NCBI RefSeq assembly: GCF_019453995.1
Contig: NZ_CP075587.1
Location: forward strand, 1,815,230 to 1,879,229
DNA length: 64,000 nucleotides
Direction: 5' to 3'
DNA from: Candidatus Rhabdochlamydia oedothoracis
Lineage (GTDB): Bacteria > Chlamydiota > Chlamydiia > Chlamydiales > Rhabdochlamydiaceae
The notes beneath the pieces are model-generated. The model saw only the letters and a list, made by a program, of their open reading frames with translations. It was not told the origin of the DNA and ran no database searches. The stretch's first letter is position 1, and every line of letters starts with the position of its first letter. A program made the translations under genes and the position numbers. Positions 16,328 to 25,939 of the stretch are shown here, piece by piece.

Positions 16328-18091
16328 TTATTTTTTTACTGACGGATTTTTAGATTTTTGCTTTATACAAGAATGTTTGTTCTCTTTTTGCACGGGAGAC
16401 ATGGGAAATAGTAACCTATCTCCCCACAAAGAGACATTAAATTCTAGTTCTGGATTCATAAGATATACATAATTTCTGTGATATAATGGAATAACTGGCA
16501 TATCTTCGATCAGTACTTTTTCGGCCTTTTCCAGGGTTAATAGGCGCTTATCTCCTTCCTCATAGTTAGAGCGGTTGATTAATTCGATAAATTTGGGATT
16601 TTCCCAACCCGTGCAATTCCTTGTATAATTTTTATACTTAAATCTTTGAAGAACGTCCATAGGATCATCATAAGAAGCAAGGGCGCATGAAAGACACATA
16701 GAATAATCTTTATTATATAGCTTATCTAAAGCAACGCTAAAATCCAGCTTTTCTAGCTTAATAAAGATTCCAAAAGCTTTTGCCCATTGCTGTTGGATGA
16801 CTTGTATCATCTCATTCGCTCCATAAACCCGGGAGTAATAAAGGAAAGTCAGTGATTTAAAAGCCTCTTTGGTAATACCCAGCTCAGCCATTCCTTCATT
16901 GAGCAGAATATTAGCTTGGATTACATCGTTATCTTTGAAAAACTCGGAGAATCGATTTCCTTTTAAGCAAGGCGCTACTAGATTTGTTGCAGACAAGCCC
17001 ACTTTGTAAGCTGGATTAATGGAATTCGTTTTAATATTTTTCTTACATCCTTTCCCCAAAATTCCTAGTAATTCTTGGCGATTAATGGCTAAAGCAAAAG
17101 CTTTTCGAATCTTCGCATTATTAAAAGGTTGCTTGGTTGTATTGAGATAAATAAATACAGAATAAGGTTGTGGCTCTGAGTTAAAGGTCCATTTTTTTTC
17201 TAGCTTAGATACCTCTTCTAAAGGAATATCCGTTAAAGAGTCACCAATCATATCAACTTTTCCTTTCTTAAACATTTCTAATGTTACATGATCACTTTCG
17301 ATGATATTAAATACGATTTTTTCTGGGTGCTTATCCTCTGTTTTTCTATATTGAGGATTAGCATTTAGAACGATTTGATCCCCTTGCTTAAAGCTTTCCA
17401 ATATAAAAGGTCCATTACACAAAAATTGAGTGCCTGTTTGGATTGCCCAATTAGGATTTTTTCGATCTTGCTCAATATTTACAGGATAAAATCTAGGATT
17501 TGTAAGCAGTTTAAGAAGATGAGGAGTCGGGTGCTCTAGTTTAATTACAAGGGTTTTTTCATCGAGAGCTTTAATACCAACTTGATCTAAGGAAATAAGT
17601 CCTTTTTTAGCGCTTTCCGCATTTTTAATAGGAGCAAATAAATAATCTCCCATTGAAGGAAACTTTGGATTGAGAATATCTTTCCACGACTTCTCAAAAT
17701 CATAAGCAGTAACGGGCTTGCCATTAGACCAAAGGTTATCTCCTAAAATAAATGTATATGTAAGCTTATCATCTGATACTTTATAAGACTTGGCTTGAGC
17801 TAGTTGAATCGATCCATCAGGATATCGTTTGACAAGACCTTCAAAAAGCAAGAGAATAATTTGACAAGAAAAAACATCGCCAGCTTTACGAGGATCGAAG
17901 GTCTTAGGAGATGTTTTCATATTTAAATTGAGCATAGGCAAACCATGTTTTAATAAAGCTGAAGAAGTTAGCGCGGCAATACAGAAAGTAACAAACACAA
18001 TAATCAGTGTTTTTTGGATAAAAGGCTTTCTTAGTTTTTTAATGATACAAGAAAAAAACGCTAAAATTCTATTCAACTTTTTGCACATCAT
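16328..18091 (-). CDS. Oligopeptide-binding protein, OppA/SBP_bac_5 family (paralogue 1)
   Basis: 587 residues. A hydrophobic anchor (residues about 27-48) without a lipobox is followed by the SBP_bac_5 domain: MKTSPKTFDPRKAGDVFSC, YTFILGDNLWSNGKPVTAYDF, CNGPFILESFKQGD, RKAFALAINRQEL and MPVIPLYHRNYVY. It should bind peptides on the periplasmic side. No permease or ATPase gene is adjacent, as is common for the multiple chlamydial OppA paralogues. The basic C-terminal tail (SCIKQKSKNPSVKK) runs to within 12 bases of IS5 debris. AAGGGA precedes the ATG. Paralogous to the gene at 45389. Confidence 0.9.
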   Translation of the reverse strand: MMCKKLNRILAFFSCIIKKLRKPFIQKTLIIVFVTFCIAALTSSALLKHGLPMLNLNMKTSPKTFDPRKAGDVFSCQIILLLFEGLVKRYPDGSIQLAQAKSYKVSDDKLTYTFILGDNLWSNGKPVTAYDFEKSWKDILNPKFPSMGDYLFAPIKNAESAKKGLISLDQVGIKALDEKTLVIKLEHPTPHLLKLLTNPRFYPVNIEQDRKNPNWAIQTGTQFLCNGPFILESFKQGDQIVLNANPQYRKTEDKHPEKIVFNIIESDHVTLEMFKKGKVDMIGDSLTDIPLEEVSKLEKKWTFNSEPQPYSVFIYLNTTKQPFNNAKIRKAFALAINRQELLGILGKGCKKNIKTNSINPAYKVGLSATNLVAPCLKGNRFSEFFKDNDVIQANILLNEGMAELGITKEAFKSLTFLYYSRVYGANEMIQVIQQQWAKAFGIFIKLEKLDFSVALDKLYNKDYSMCLSCALASYDDPMDVLQRFKYKNYTRNCTGWENPKFIELINRSNYEEGDKRLLTLEKAEKVLIEDMPVIPLYHRNYVYLMNPELEFNVSLWGDRLLFPMSPVQKENKHSCIKQKSKNPSVKK

Positions 18092-18284
18092 ATCATAAGG
18101 TCCCTTAAAGGATAATTATAAATTTTATAAAGACTTATTTTGCGATAAAACAACATATTCTACAACCACAAAAGAAAAATTTAAGTTGGTTCTGTCGTTG
18201 TGGCTCCGAATAAAGATATTCGATCTTGCTAAAATAAATTGGAAATGAAGAACCCGAATAAATTAAAACAAATTTATTAAAAAG

Positions 18285-18494
18285 GTTCTTATGAAAAACC
18301 AAAAAAATATGATCGAGAATTTAAGTTAAATATAATAACGTAATATAGAGAAAGCGAGAAATCCATGACATCGATATCCCTTGATGAGGTGTCTAGAAGC
18401 AATTTTTATCACTTTCTTCATAGTTTGATTCTACATTCCGATCGCGGATCCCAATATACAAGCGAAGATTTTAAGGAAGAAGAAAAAATCAAGA
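18285..18494 (+). pseudogene. IS3-family remnant
   Basis: Two scraps of an IS3 element. Around 18288-18342 one frame reads YEKPKKYDREFKLNI, the start of an OrfA helix-turn-helix protein. Around 18420-18480 another reads SLILHSDRGSQYTSEDFKE, the core DRGSQYTS motif of an OrfB integrase. About 100 codons between them are missing. Bases 18092-18284 before it hold no gene I can see, only the upstream region of the OppA-like gene. Confidence 0.65.
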
Positions 18495-18524
18495 TACCTT
18501 AATGAGAAGATTTTAAACAGGCTC
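18495..18524 (-). mobile_element. IS5-family left tip, inverted
   Basis: Thirty bases equal to the complement of the IS5 left end (promoter side, ending TTTAAACAGGCTC), followed by TAA. It joins the IS3 remnant to the IS30 remnant. Confidence 0.75.
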
Positions 18525-18608
18525 TAAGAAATGCTTTTTCTTTAGCTTGCTGATGACGGTATCCTCGTTGCCCTTTATTTCTCTTAAGTTCCCTACTAAT
18601 AGTGCTAT

Positions 18609-19529
18609 GAACCTATCTTGAATTAAATTTACTGTTTTAAAGATACTTGCCGACTTAAGAAATTCATCCAATATCCCAGTAGTCCAAACATTAATAGTCC
18701 GTTCCAATATATTGCCTTTCTTTCCCAGCGCACTGTAAGACGACGGAAGCATGTCTTTAACCAAGAAATCGTTCTCTCAACGACCCAACGTTGCTTTTCA
18801 AGGTAGCAAATGCCTTTTATCTTATATCCCTTAGTGTTTCTTTTCCGAGCTATCAGAGGAAAAACCTCATGGGAAAGAACATCGATACGTGTTTGCTCTG
18901 AGTCATAACCTTTATCTGCTTCAAGTATGGGTACTTTTCCCTGATTCCATGCTTTTTTAATGAAGGGAATGACTTTCCTAAGCAGAGGGATCACTTGTTT
19001 TTTCTCATCCCCGGATGCTGATGTAAAAGTGATTGCAAGAGGCTTTCCTGATTTTTCTACCAGTAAATGCGATGTCACGCCTTTACCTTTGTAGCCATAA
19101 TCAACTTGCTCTCCTCCTCCGCGTCCGCTGGAAAAAAAAACCATCTACAGAGAGTCTCTGGGCATCAATACACCCCAGCTGTTCGGCAAGCTTAAGCAGC
19201 TCTTCTAAAAATTGATCTAAAAATCCAGCAGATTGCATTCTTCCAAGCCATGCGTGTGCTGTTGAGGGATGAGAAAACTCCTTGTTTCTAGGTGCATCTT
19301 TCCAAGGAGCTCCTGTCCGAAGCACCCAGAAAATAGTATTCACTACAGGTCTCCATGGCGCTAATTTTCTTCCATAATGGTTACGATTTACCCATTTTTC
19401 CATTTGAGGTTCGAGTATTTTAAACTGTTCTTCATTTAATCCTTGCTTGCTCATGTCATCTGTCTTTAGTTAAAAAATAAAAAGATCTGGTATCATAGCG
19501 AAAATTTATATTCAATTCAAGATAGGTTC
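18609..19529 (-). mobile_element. IS5-family element (second type)
   Basis: A 921-bp element with inverted repeats GAACCTATCTTGAAT at the left and its complement at the right, inserted in the IS30 remnant at a site known from intact copies (gctat|gatgaac). The target duplication is AT, or ATGA if the terminal GA is counted as host. Only one copy is present in the window. Confidence 0.88.
18629..19454 (-). CDS. IS5-family transposase, two frames across a T9 run
   Basis: First frame 19454-19101 (117 residues; DUF4096-type N-terminus, VNTIFWVLRTGAPWKDAP). Second frame to 18629, holding the DDE core (VPILEADKGYDSEQTR, QRWVVERTISWLKTCFRRL). The first Asp is in SVDGFF, right at the switch. The frames meet at nine consecutive Ts (sense strand, 19131-19139). 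With eight Ts the protein would be continuous as VDGFFSSGRGGG. Transcriptional slippage at the run could restore it; a decay mutation is the alternative. Confidence 0.8.
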
Positions 19530-19743
19530 ATGATGAACTTTTAGAATGGTTGCTATTGAGCTAGATGTATCTCCTCTAGCTTGTAAAATATAAATCTGAC
19601 ATCTTTGGTCATAGGTTAGGTGATGGTAGCCTTTAAGCAAGGTCTCTTTTTGTGTTTGATTGTTAAAAATCACAATAGAGATTCTTTCATCGCTTGCCTA
19701 TTCTTTTTTTAATTCTTCTGTGCACTTCAAACTTGAAAAGACT

Positions 19744-20253
19744 GACCTTTTCCTGAATATGAGGTACCTTGCATAGTTTTCCCATCAAAACTAACGATTT
19801 CTCCAGATTTTTTTTCTTTTATAAAATCAGATAAAGTTTGCTGTATTTTCTCAAACTCACTTGGATCCAATATGGAAAAAACACGTTTAAAAGTTCTTAT
19901 GCATAGGACTCCGTTTGTCATATCTACAAACTGATTCAACCATTCTTTGATTGAATGGGCCTGTAACACAATAGCTTCCCAATCATCAGCACCACACAAA
20001 GAACAAACGATTGTGATAAAAAGTATCGTTATAAGAGGATGAATAAAATTGCAGGATGCTCCTCTAGGATCAGTAATGGTATCAAGAGTTTGAATAAGTT
20101 TAAGATCAGGCTGAGGAGTCACTCCTGAATGTTTTTGAATGTGCCTGGGTGGTAATCGTTTTTTATTCATGAAGAGATCCATATTGTTTTTTTCGCAAAA
20201 GAAACAATAGGGCTGATTTCTACAAAAATTCAAATTACTCTTTTAATGTCCTG
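19744..20253 (-). pseudogene. ISAs1-family transposase, N-terminal part
   Basis: Leftward frame starting near 20233 or at the ATG of MDLFMNKKRLPP. It shows the ISAs1 N-terminal domain (DTITDPRGASCNFIHPL, VCSLCGADDWEAI) and the first catalytic Asp in GEIVSFDGKTMQGT. It is then cut off by the IS30 right end at 19743, so two of three catalytic residues are missing. Close paralogue of the remnant at 10906. The right edge lacks the last bases of the terminal repeat. Confidence 0.85.
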
Positions 20254-20437
20254 CAGGGTACAGGACATTAAAAGAGTAATTTGAATTTTTCTGGAAATTG
20301 TCCATTCCTTATTTTCCGCAGCCCTTATTATTGAAGCTATATTAAAAAAAATCATCTCATTTTTAAGTAAATTTTGTTTAGTTTTTGACAAACTAGAACA
20401 TTCATTAACCTAATTTTTGATTTATAGGCGTCAAAGA
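20254..20437 (+). mobile_element. Left end of a second ISAs1 element, abutting the first
   Basis: CAGGGTACAGGACATTAAA at 20254 is an ISAs1 terminus facing away from the preceding copy, so the two ends form a palindrome (ttactcttttaatgtcctg / caggacattaaaagagtaa). Homology fades after about 45 bases. The rest (to 20437) is AT-rich with no gene I recognise. Confidence 0.55.
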
Positions 20438-20625
20438 AGATGGGTTGTAGAGCGTTCTTTTGCGTGGATAGAAAAATGTCGCAGGCTATGGAAAAATTGC
20501 GAAAGAAAACTACATACAAGTCTGAATATGGTGGTTCTCGCTTTTATTGCTCTACTTTTGAAAAGATTTTAAACAGGCTCTAAGAGAATTTATATTCCCC
20601 TTGTGTGCAATTAGAGAACTAAAAC
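20438..20625 (+). mobile_element. IS5 3' end joined to an IS110 right tip
   Basis: 20438-20580 is the last 143 bases of the IS427-type IS5 (GATGGGTTGTAGAGCG to AAACAGGCTC). 20585-20622 (GAATTTATATTCCCCTTGTG to AGAGAACT) equals the right tip of the IS110 family. A short repeat, AAAACCCAAAACTGAGGTTC, follows; it recurs at 32884 and, with one change, near 61892. Confidence 0.75.
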
Positions 20626-20642
20626 CCAAAACTGAGGTTCTT

Positions 20643-20664
20643 ACCTAGAAAAAACCCTCTAGGT
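20643..20664 (-). other. Hairpin just after potD
   Basis: ACCTAGA and TCTAGGT form a perfect 7-bp stem with an 8-base loop, touching the potD stop. The T-run lies in the loop, not after the stem, so it is not a textbook intrinsic terminator. Function uncertain. Confidence 0.3.
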
Positions 20665-21722
20665 TAGTTGACTTTAATCTCCACCCAAATATCTCGCATT
20701 TTCTGTTGAGGAAGAAGATTTTTAAAAAAATGATACTTTTTAAAATCCTCTGCTAAACCATAAAAAATCTTATGTGCTTGAAGATCAAAATCCAGATCCT
20801 GCTTATCGTCTAAGGCAGGGAAAAGTCTAAAGGAATCCCAGTATACGCGTATGGATTCTTTTTGGTAGAGGTGATTGATAAATTGATAGACTAAAATCTC
20901 TTTATCGCACGTTTTAGGGATACAGAGATTTTCAATAGAAATAAAAGATCCTTCTTTAGGAACAACAAAATCAATAAAGTCAAAATTGCGTTTTGAGCGA
21001 AAAATATAGGAGCTAGAAGCCACTGCTAGGGGGGAGTTTTTAGTAGCTAGAAAGTAATCTGCTCGCGAGGTTGCATAGGCTGCTACCCATGGCTTTTGTT
21101 GTAACAAAAGGTCTTTTACTTTTTCGGCTTGATTTTTGGAGAGAGAAGAAATGGGGCCACATAGGTAAAATGCAGCTATTTCAATGGCTTCAATGGGATC
21201 ATTCACCATAACAATGCGATAATCTACTAATTTTGGGTCAAAAATCATGCTCCAAGAGGGTATAAAAAGTTTGGTAAAAAAATCTCTATCGATTCCTAAG
21301 CCATAAACCTCCCAAAAAAGTGGAATAGAATAATGATTTTCCGGATCAAAGAAATGCCCTAATAATTCGGGAAGGAGCTGATGAAAGAAGGGAAGTTTCT
21401 TTCGATCTAATTCTTTGATTAATTGATTTTTAACCAAAATACTCACTGCATAATCAGAAGGTATGACCAGATCATAGCCTTGCCCTTCTGTTGCTTTTAG
21501 CTTCAGAATCAATTCTTCATTAGAGGAATAGTTATTAACATTCACTCTAATGCCTGTTTTTTTCTCGAAGCTTTGAATGATCTCCTCATTTAAAATACCA
21601 CCCCATGTAAAAACATTAATCGAGTCTTTAGAAGCAGAAGAAAATTTAGGCCCATATAAAAAACATGCTAATAAAAAAATCCAAATAGAGATAATGAGCA
21701 CTCGAGTAAGGGATTTGGGCAT
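20664..21722 (-). CDS. potD: Spermidine/putrescine-binding protein, PotD-like
   Basis: 352 residues. N-terminal hydrophobic signal (residues 7-24) with LLAC, a possible lipobox. The solute-binding domain shows the PotD pattern: INVFTWGGILNEEIIQSFEK, KLKATEGQGYDLVIPSDYAV and GLGIDRDFF. In chlamydiae polyamines are imported by PotABCD; the permease and ATPase genes are not in this window, so potD stands alone here. Divergent from epmB with 165 bases between. Binding-site residues were not checked individually. Confidence 0.85.
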   Translation of the reverse strand: MPKSLTRVLIISIWIFLLACFLYGPKFSSASKDSINVFTWGGILNEEIIQSFEKKTGIRVNVNNYSSNEELILKLKATEGQGYDLVIPSDYAVSILVKNQLIKELDRKKLPFFHQLLPELLGHFFDPENHYSIPLFWEVYGLGIDRDFFTKLFIPSWSMIFDPKLVDYRIVMVNDPIEAIEIAAFYLCGPISSLSKNQAEKVKDLLLQQKPWVAAYATSRADYFLATKNSPLAVASSSYIFRSKRNFDFIDFVVPKEGSFISIENLCIPKTCDKEILVYQFINHLYQKESIRVYWDSFRLFPALDDKQDLDFDLQAHKIFYGLAEDFKKYHFFKNLLPQQKMRDIWVEIKVN

Positions 21723-21887
21723 AAAAACCTTTATTATATCTTTTAGGAAAGAAGGTTTTAATTTTAGGATTAAACTGTTTTATTGCATAGCATTTTAAAA
21801 ACCTTAAATCTAGTTTTTATGGTAATAAATTGATTCTAAATCGATAAGCCCATAGAATGTCTTAGAAAATTACCCATGTTTTAACCC

Positions 21888-22892
21888 ATGTCAAAAACAT
21901 CTTGCTGGAGAGCTATACAAAAAAAGAGTTTTACCAATTGGAAGTCTTTACTTTCCTATTTAAAACTTCCTTTAGAAGAAGCGGAAAAAAAAGTACTGAT
22001 TTCTTCTCATTTTGTACTCAATCTTCCTTATCGATTAGCGAAAAAAATAAAAAAGGGTGATTGGAAAGATCCTTTATTACTGCAGTTTCTTCCCCTTAAA
22101 CAAGAACTCCAGGATCACCCATTATTTGTATCCGATCCTGTTTTAGATAGCTCTTTTACAAAAACCTCTAAGCTTCTTCATAAATATACAGGAAGAGCTT
22201 TACTTCTGTGCACAAGCGCTTGCGCTATGCATTGTAGATATTGTTTTCGACAAAACTTCGCTTATGAAAAAGAAACCCTTGATTTTAATAAAGAGCTTGA
22301 AGAATTAGCACAAGATGTAAGCTTAACAGAGATTATCCTAAGTGGAGGAGATCCTCTTTCGCTAAGCAATGCAAAACTTAAACATTTATTGGAAGGATTA
22401 AATCAAATCCCCCACATTCAGAAGATTCGCTTTCACACGCGTTTTCCGATTGGAATTCCTGAGAGAATCGATGCTGAATTGATTTCTCTGCTTTCTTGTT
22501 TGGATAAACAAGTGATTTTTGTCATACATTCCAATCACCCAAAAGAACTAGATAATGCTATTTTTACAGCACTAAAACGGATTCAAAAGCTGGGAATTCC
22601 CCTACTTTGCCAAACGGTTTTATTGCATCAAATAAATGACGATCTAAAAGTATTAGCCGATTTATTTACTATGCTTAGTAACCATGGCATTCTACCTTAT
22701 TACTTACATCAGCTCGATCGTGTAAAAGGCACACAACATTTTGAAGCATCTATAGAAAAGGGACGGGAATTAATCAAACAACTCTCTGCTAGACTTCCTG
22801 GGTATTGTATCCCCAAGTATGTACAAGAAATCCCCAACCAACCGAATAAGACTGTAGTCGATCTACATTCTTTCCAAAGTTCGCAAACCTAA
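21888..22892 (+). CDS. epmB: Radical SAM EF-P beta-lysylation protein EpmB (KamA family)
   Basis: 334 residues, the size of EpmB/YjeK and shorter than catabolic lysine 2,3-aminomutases. The radical-SAM cluster motif CxxxCxxC is CAMHCRYC (in ACAMHCRYCFRQNF). LSGGDPLSLS and QTVLLHQINDD follow as in the family. It should convert L-lysine to (R)-beta-lysine for transfer by EpmA onto elongation factor P. Neither efp nor epmA is adjacent. Its last 30 bases overlap the 3' end of argS on the other strand. Confidence 0.85.
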   Translation: MSKTSCWRAIQKKSFTNWKSLLSYLKLPLEEAEKKVLISSHFVLNLPYRLAKKIKKGDWKDPLLLQFLPLKQELQDHPLFVSDPVLDSSFTKTSKLLHKYTGRALLLCTSACAMHCRYCFRQNFAYEKETLDFNKELEELAQDVSLTEIILSGGDPLSLSNAKLKHLLEGLNQIPHIQKIRFHTRFPIGIPERIDAELISLLSCLDKQVIFVIHSNHPKELDNAIFTALKRIQKLGIPLLCQTVLLHQINDDLKVLADLFTMLSNHGILPYYLHQLDRVKGTQHFEASIEKGRELIKQLSARLPGYCIPKYVQEIPNQPNKTVVDLHSFQSSQT

Positions 22893-24608
22893 AATAGACA
22901 ACCCTTTTTTTAAAACCTGAGCCGTTGCCTCTGATAGCAATAACCGGCTGTTTTCTTCACTACTACCTTCTACCCTACAATCACGGAAAAAAGCATGAAA
23001 CTTTTCTGCCAAGGCGTACAGATAATCACATAAACGGTTTGGTAAAAGATCTTGCGACATCCTTTGTAGCGTTTCTGGAAAAAGGCATAAATGAAAAGCC
23101 ATCGCCACTTCAGAAGGATGAGAAAGTACAATAGGCCCTTTTACAACTTCTTTCCCTATTTTACGCTTAATGCCTTGAATACGTACATAAGCATATAATA
23201 AAAACGCAGCGGTATTTCCTTCAAATCTTAACATCCGATCATAGCTAAAAACATAATCTTTGATTCTATGGCAACAAAGATCTGCATATTTTACGGCATC
23301 TATGCCTAAAATTTTAGCGCTCTTTTCTAATTCTTCTTCTGATAGAAAGGGAAGTCTTGTCTCTAGAATTTGTTTAGCTCTTTGAATAGCACCCATTAAT
23401 AGATCGATCAGTTTTTCCGTCTCACCAGATCTAGTTTTAAATTTTTTCCCATCAGGGCCTAATACAACACCAAAAGGGACATGATCTAATTGTAATTGTT
23501 TGGGATCAAAATAATCGGCTTTTTCAGCTGCTTTAAAAATCATGGCAAAATGCAAACTTTGCCCTGCATCGGTTATAATAATAATCCGAGTCGCTTTTTC
23601 TTTTTGCACCCGATGATAAAGCGCTGCCATATCTGTGGTTTCATAATTGTAGCCCCCATCTGATTTTTGCACGATCATAGGCAAGGGAGCGTTATCTCTT
23701 CCTATAAAACCATCTAAGAAGATACATTTTGCTCCATTAGATATCGCAACTAACCCTTTTTGCTCTAAATCCGCAACTATTTGCGCAAGATAAGGACTAT
23801 AAAAAGACTCTCCTCTTTCTATTAAACGAACATTTAAAAGCCGATAAATTTCTCGAAAAGCAGCCTTGGAAACCTCACAAATTCTCTCCCAAATCTGAAA
23901 AGAGCTTTTATTTCCTTGTTGTAATTTCACCACTTCTAGTTGAGATAGTTTTTTAAATTCCGGATCTTGATCAAAATGGTGTTTTGCTTTTTTATACCAG
24001 CTCATTAAAGTGGAAAGATCGATCGCATCTTGAAAAGTATTCAATTCATATTTTTGAATATAAGCAATTAGCATGCCAAATTGCGTGCCAAAGTCCCCTA
24101 TATGGTTTAAACGCAATACCTCATAACCTAAAAACTCAAATAGTCTAGCGAGAGCATCACCGATAATTGTCGATCGCAAATGCCCAACATGCAGCTCTTT
24201 TGCAATATTAGGAGAAGAGAATTCTACAATAATTTTTTCTCTTTTTGCTAAAGGAACCCCTAAGCGCTCATCTGAAAGCATAGATTCGATTCGCTTAGCT
24301 AAAAAATCTGGAGATAGAAAGATATTAATAAAGCCAGCACCTGCAATCTCTATTTTTTCAATCATTTTATGACCTGCTGGGTCGTAAAGATCTATTACAT
24401 CCACAATCTGCTTTGCAATCTGCCTAGGATTCCCCTTTACTATTTTAGCAATTTTTAAAGCGCTATTACATTGGTAATGCCCAAATTGAGGCTGTGTGCT
24501 CTCTGTAATTTCTGCTTGCAAAAGCATGGGGTCTACCATTTCAGTAGAAAAACGGTTAGCAATCGCCTGCGTTGCTTTTTCCTCTATTAAACTAATTAAA
24601 TGAGTCAT
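22863..24608 (-). CDS. argS: Arginyl-tRNA synthetase
   Basis: 581 residues, normal length. N-terminal Arg-tRNA_synt_N domain (residues 1-90), then the class I core with the HIGH-like ELHVGHLRSTIIGDALARLF and GDFGTQFGMLIAY. The KMSKS counterpart is KKFKTRSGETEKL. The C-terminal DALR anticodon-binding domain (FLLYAYVRIQGIKRK onward) is complete. Three bases separate it from the upstream leucine dehydrogenase gene; the two are one transcription unit. Overlaps epmB convergently by 30 bases. Confidence 0.97.
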   Translation of the reverse strand: MTHLISLIEEKATQAIANRFSTEMVDPMLLQAEITESTQPQFGHYQCNSALKIAKIVKGNPRQIAKQIVDVIDLYDPAGHKMIEKIEIAGAGFINIFLSPDFLAKRIESMLSDERLGVPLAKREKIIVEFSSPNIAKELHVGHLRSTIIGDALARLFEFLGYEVLRLNHIGDFGTQFGMLIAYIQKYELNTFQDAIDLSTLMSWYKKAKHHFDQDPEFKKLSQLEVVKLQQGNKSSFQIWERICEVSKAAFREIYRLLNVRLIERGESFYSPYLAQIVADLEQKGLVAISNGAKCIFLDGFIGRDNAPLPMIVQKSDGGYNYETTDMAALYHRVQKEKATRIIIITDAGQSLHFAMIFKAAEKADYFDPKQLQLDHVPFGVVLGPDGKKFKTRSGETEKLIDLLMGAIQRAKQILETRLPFLSEEELEKSAKILGIDAVKYADLCCHRIKDYVFSYDRMLRFEGNTAAFLLYAYVRIQGIKRKIGKEVVKGPIVLSHPSEVAMAFHLCLFPETLQRMSQDLLPNRLCDYLYALAEKFHAFFRDCRVEGSSEENSRLLLSEATAQVLKKGLSILGLRTLERM

Positions 24609-24611
24609 AAA

Positions 24612-25721
24612 TTACATGGATGCATGATGAAAATAAGGAGGTTCTATGCGCTTACCAATTTGATACTTTAGACGATAATCGCCAAAAGAAAGCGCTGCCC
24701 TATGAGTGGAGAAGCGATTTTGCTCGGCAATTTTATAAATAACCATGAGCTGGTCATAAATGCGATTTACGCGATTACGAGCTCGAATCGGACTATACCC
24801 TTCTGCCTCTAGCTCTAGCGATACATTGATTAATCCTCCTGCATTGATAATAAAATCAGGAGCATACAAAATGCCACGACTAGCTAACTCATCAGCATCG
24901 CTATCATTAAGTAGTTGGTTATTAGCACAACCAGCAACAGCTAAACAGCGCAAAAGAGGAATGGTGCGAGAGTTTAATATCCCACCCATAGCACAAGGCG
25001 CTAGCACATCGCATTCTGCTTTTAAGATTTCTTCTGTAGAGAGAATAACAGCACCGGTGAGCTGCTGAAGCTCTAAACATCTTTTTTGATCCAGATCGCT
25101 AATGATGAGATGGGCTCCAGCCCAAAAGAGCAACCTAGCCAATTCAAAACCTACCGTACCTATACCTTGAATTGCTATCTTACGACCTTCTAAATCAGAA
25201 GAATTGTATATTTTCTTGAGGGCGGATTGTATCCCTCTAAAAGTTCCCCAAGCTGTAAAAATAGCAGGATTTCCACTGCTTTTTTCATGAGGCAGACCTA
25301 CTACATAAGGAGTGGTTTTGCTAATAAGCAGAACATCTTCAGGAGAACAACCTACATCTTCTGCACAAATGTATTCTCCTTTAAGTTGATGTACTGCTTC
25401 TGCAAAAGCAGAGAGTAGTTCTTTTGTCTTATCCACTTTAGGATCTGCTATAATAACAGCTTTTCCTCCCCCCCAGGAACACTCAGACAGAAGAGACTTA
25501 TAAGTCATGGCTTTTGCAAGGCGCATTACATCTTTTAAAGCTATTTCTTCATTGGGATAGGGATAAATGCGTATACCACCTAAAGTGGGTCCTATAACGC
25601 TAGAGTGTATACAAATAATTGCATGTAGTCCCACTTCTGGATTTAGCACTCTAATTATTTTTTCATAACCAGAAACCGAAATTTCTTCTAAAGTAAGCGT
25701 TTTTTCACAGGCTTGGGCCAT
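24612..25721 (-). CDS. ldh: Leucine dehydrogenase (Glu/Leu/Phe/Val dehydrogenase family)
   Basis: 369 residues. Substrate domain with GPTLGGIRIYPY and SECSWGGGKAVI (catalytic Lys), then the NAD-binding Rossmann motif GIGTVGFELARLL (residues about 190-205). Short-chain family size matches leucine dehydrogenase rather than glutamate dehydrogenase. Deaminates branched-chain amino acids to keto acids with NAD; in chlamydiae the keto acids can feed fatty-acid and energy metabolism. First gene of an operon with argS. Upstream 25722-25939 is AT-rich, with no gene I can see. Confidence 0.9.
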   Translation of the reverse strand: MAQACEKTLTLEEISVSGYEKIIRVLNPEVGLHAIICIHSSVIGPTLGGIRIYPYPNEEIALKDVMRLAKAMTYKSLLSECSWGGGKAVIIADPKVDKTKELLSAFAEAVHQLKGEYICAEDVGCSPEDVLLISKTTPYVVGLPHEKSSGNPAIFTAWGTFRGIQSALKKIYNSSDLEGRKIAIQGIGTVGFELARLLFWAGAHLIISDLDQKRCLELQQLTGAVILSTEEILKAECDVLAPCAMGGILNSRTIPLLRCLAVAGCANNQLLNDSDADELASRGILYAPDFIINAGGLINVSLELEAEGYSPIRARNRVNRIYDQLMVIYKIAEQNRFSTHRAALSFGDYRLKYQIGKRIEPPYFHHASM

Positions 25722-25939
25722 TAGATGCCTCCTAAAATAGCTAACAGAGGTTTTTTATACCTTTAAAGTAAAACAAGACGTTAAAATAATTTTTTTTGTT
25801 TACAATTTCTGCTAAAATAAACATTTTCACGGCATGATAACATAAACAGAAATGATTATCTACAAATTATTTATTTGTTAAGAGCCTTAGCAATGAACAA
25901 ACACAATTATGTTTAGAGAGGCAATAGTTCTCGAACATT

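Larger units (their letters stand above)
18527..19743 (-). mobile_element. IS30 remnant split by an IS5-family element
   Basis: Parts 18527-18608 and 19530-19743 are contiguous in the IS30 consensus: the transposase N-terminal region and the right end (TTGAAAAGACT at 19733-19743). The centre is a different IS5 element. The rest of the IS30 (C-terminal two thirds) is missing. Several substitutions separate it from the four complete copies. Confidence 0.8.
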
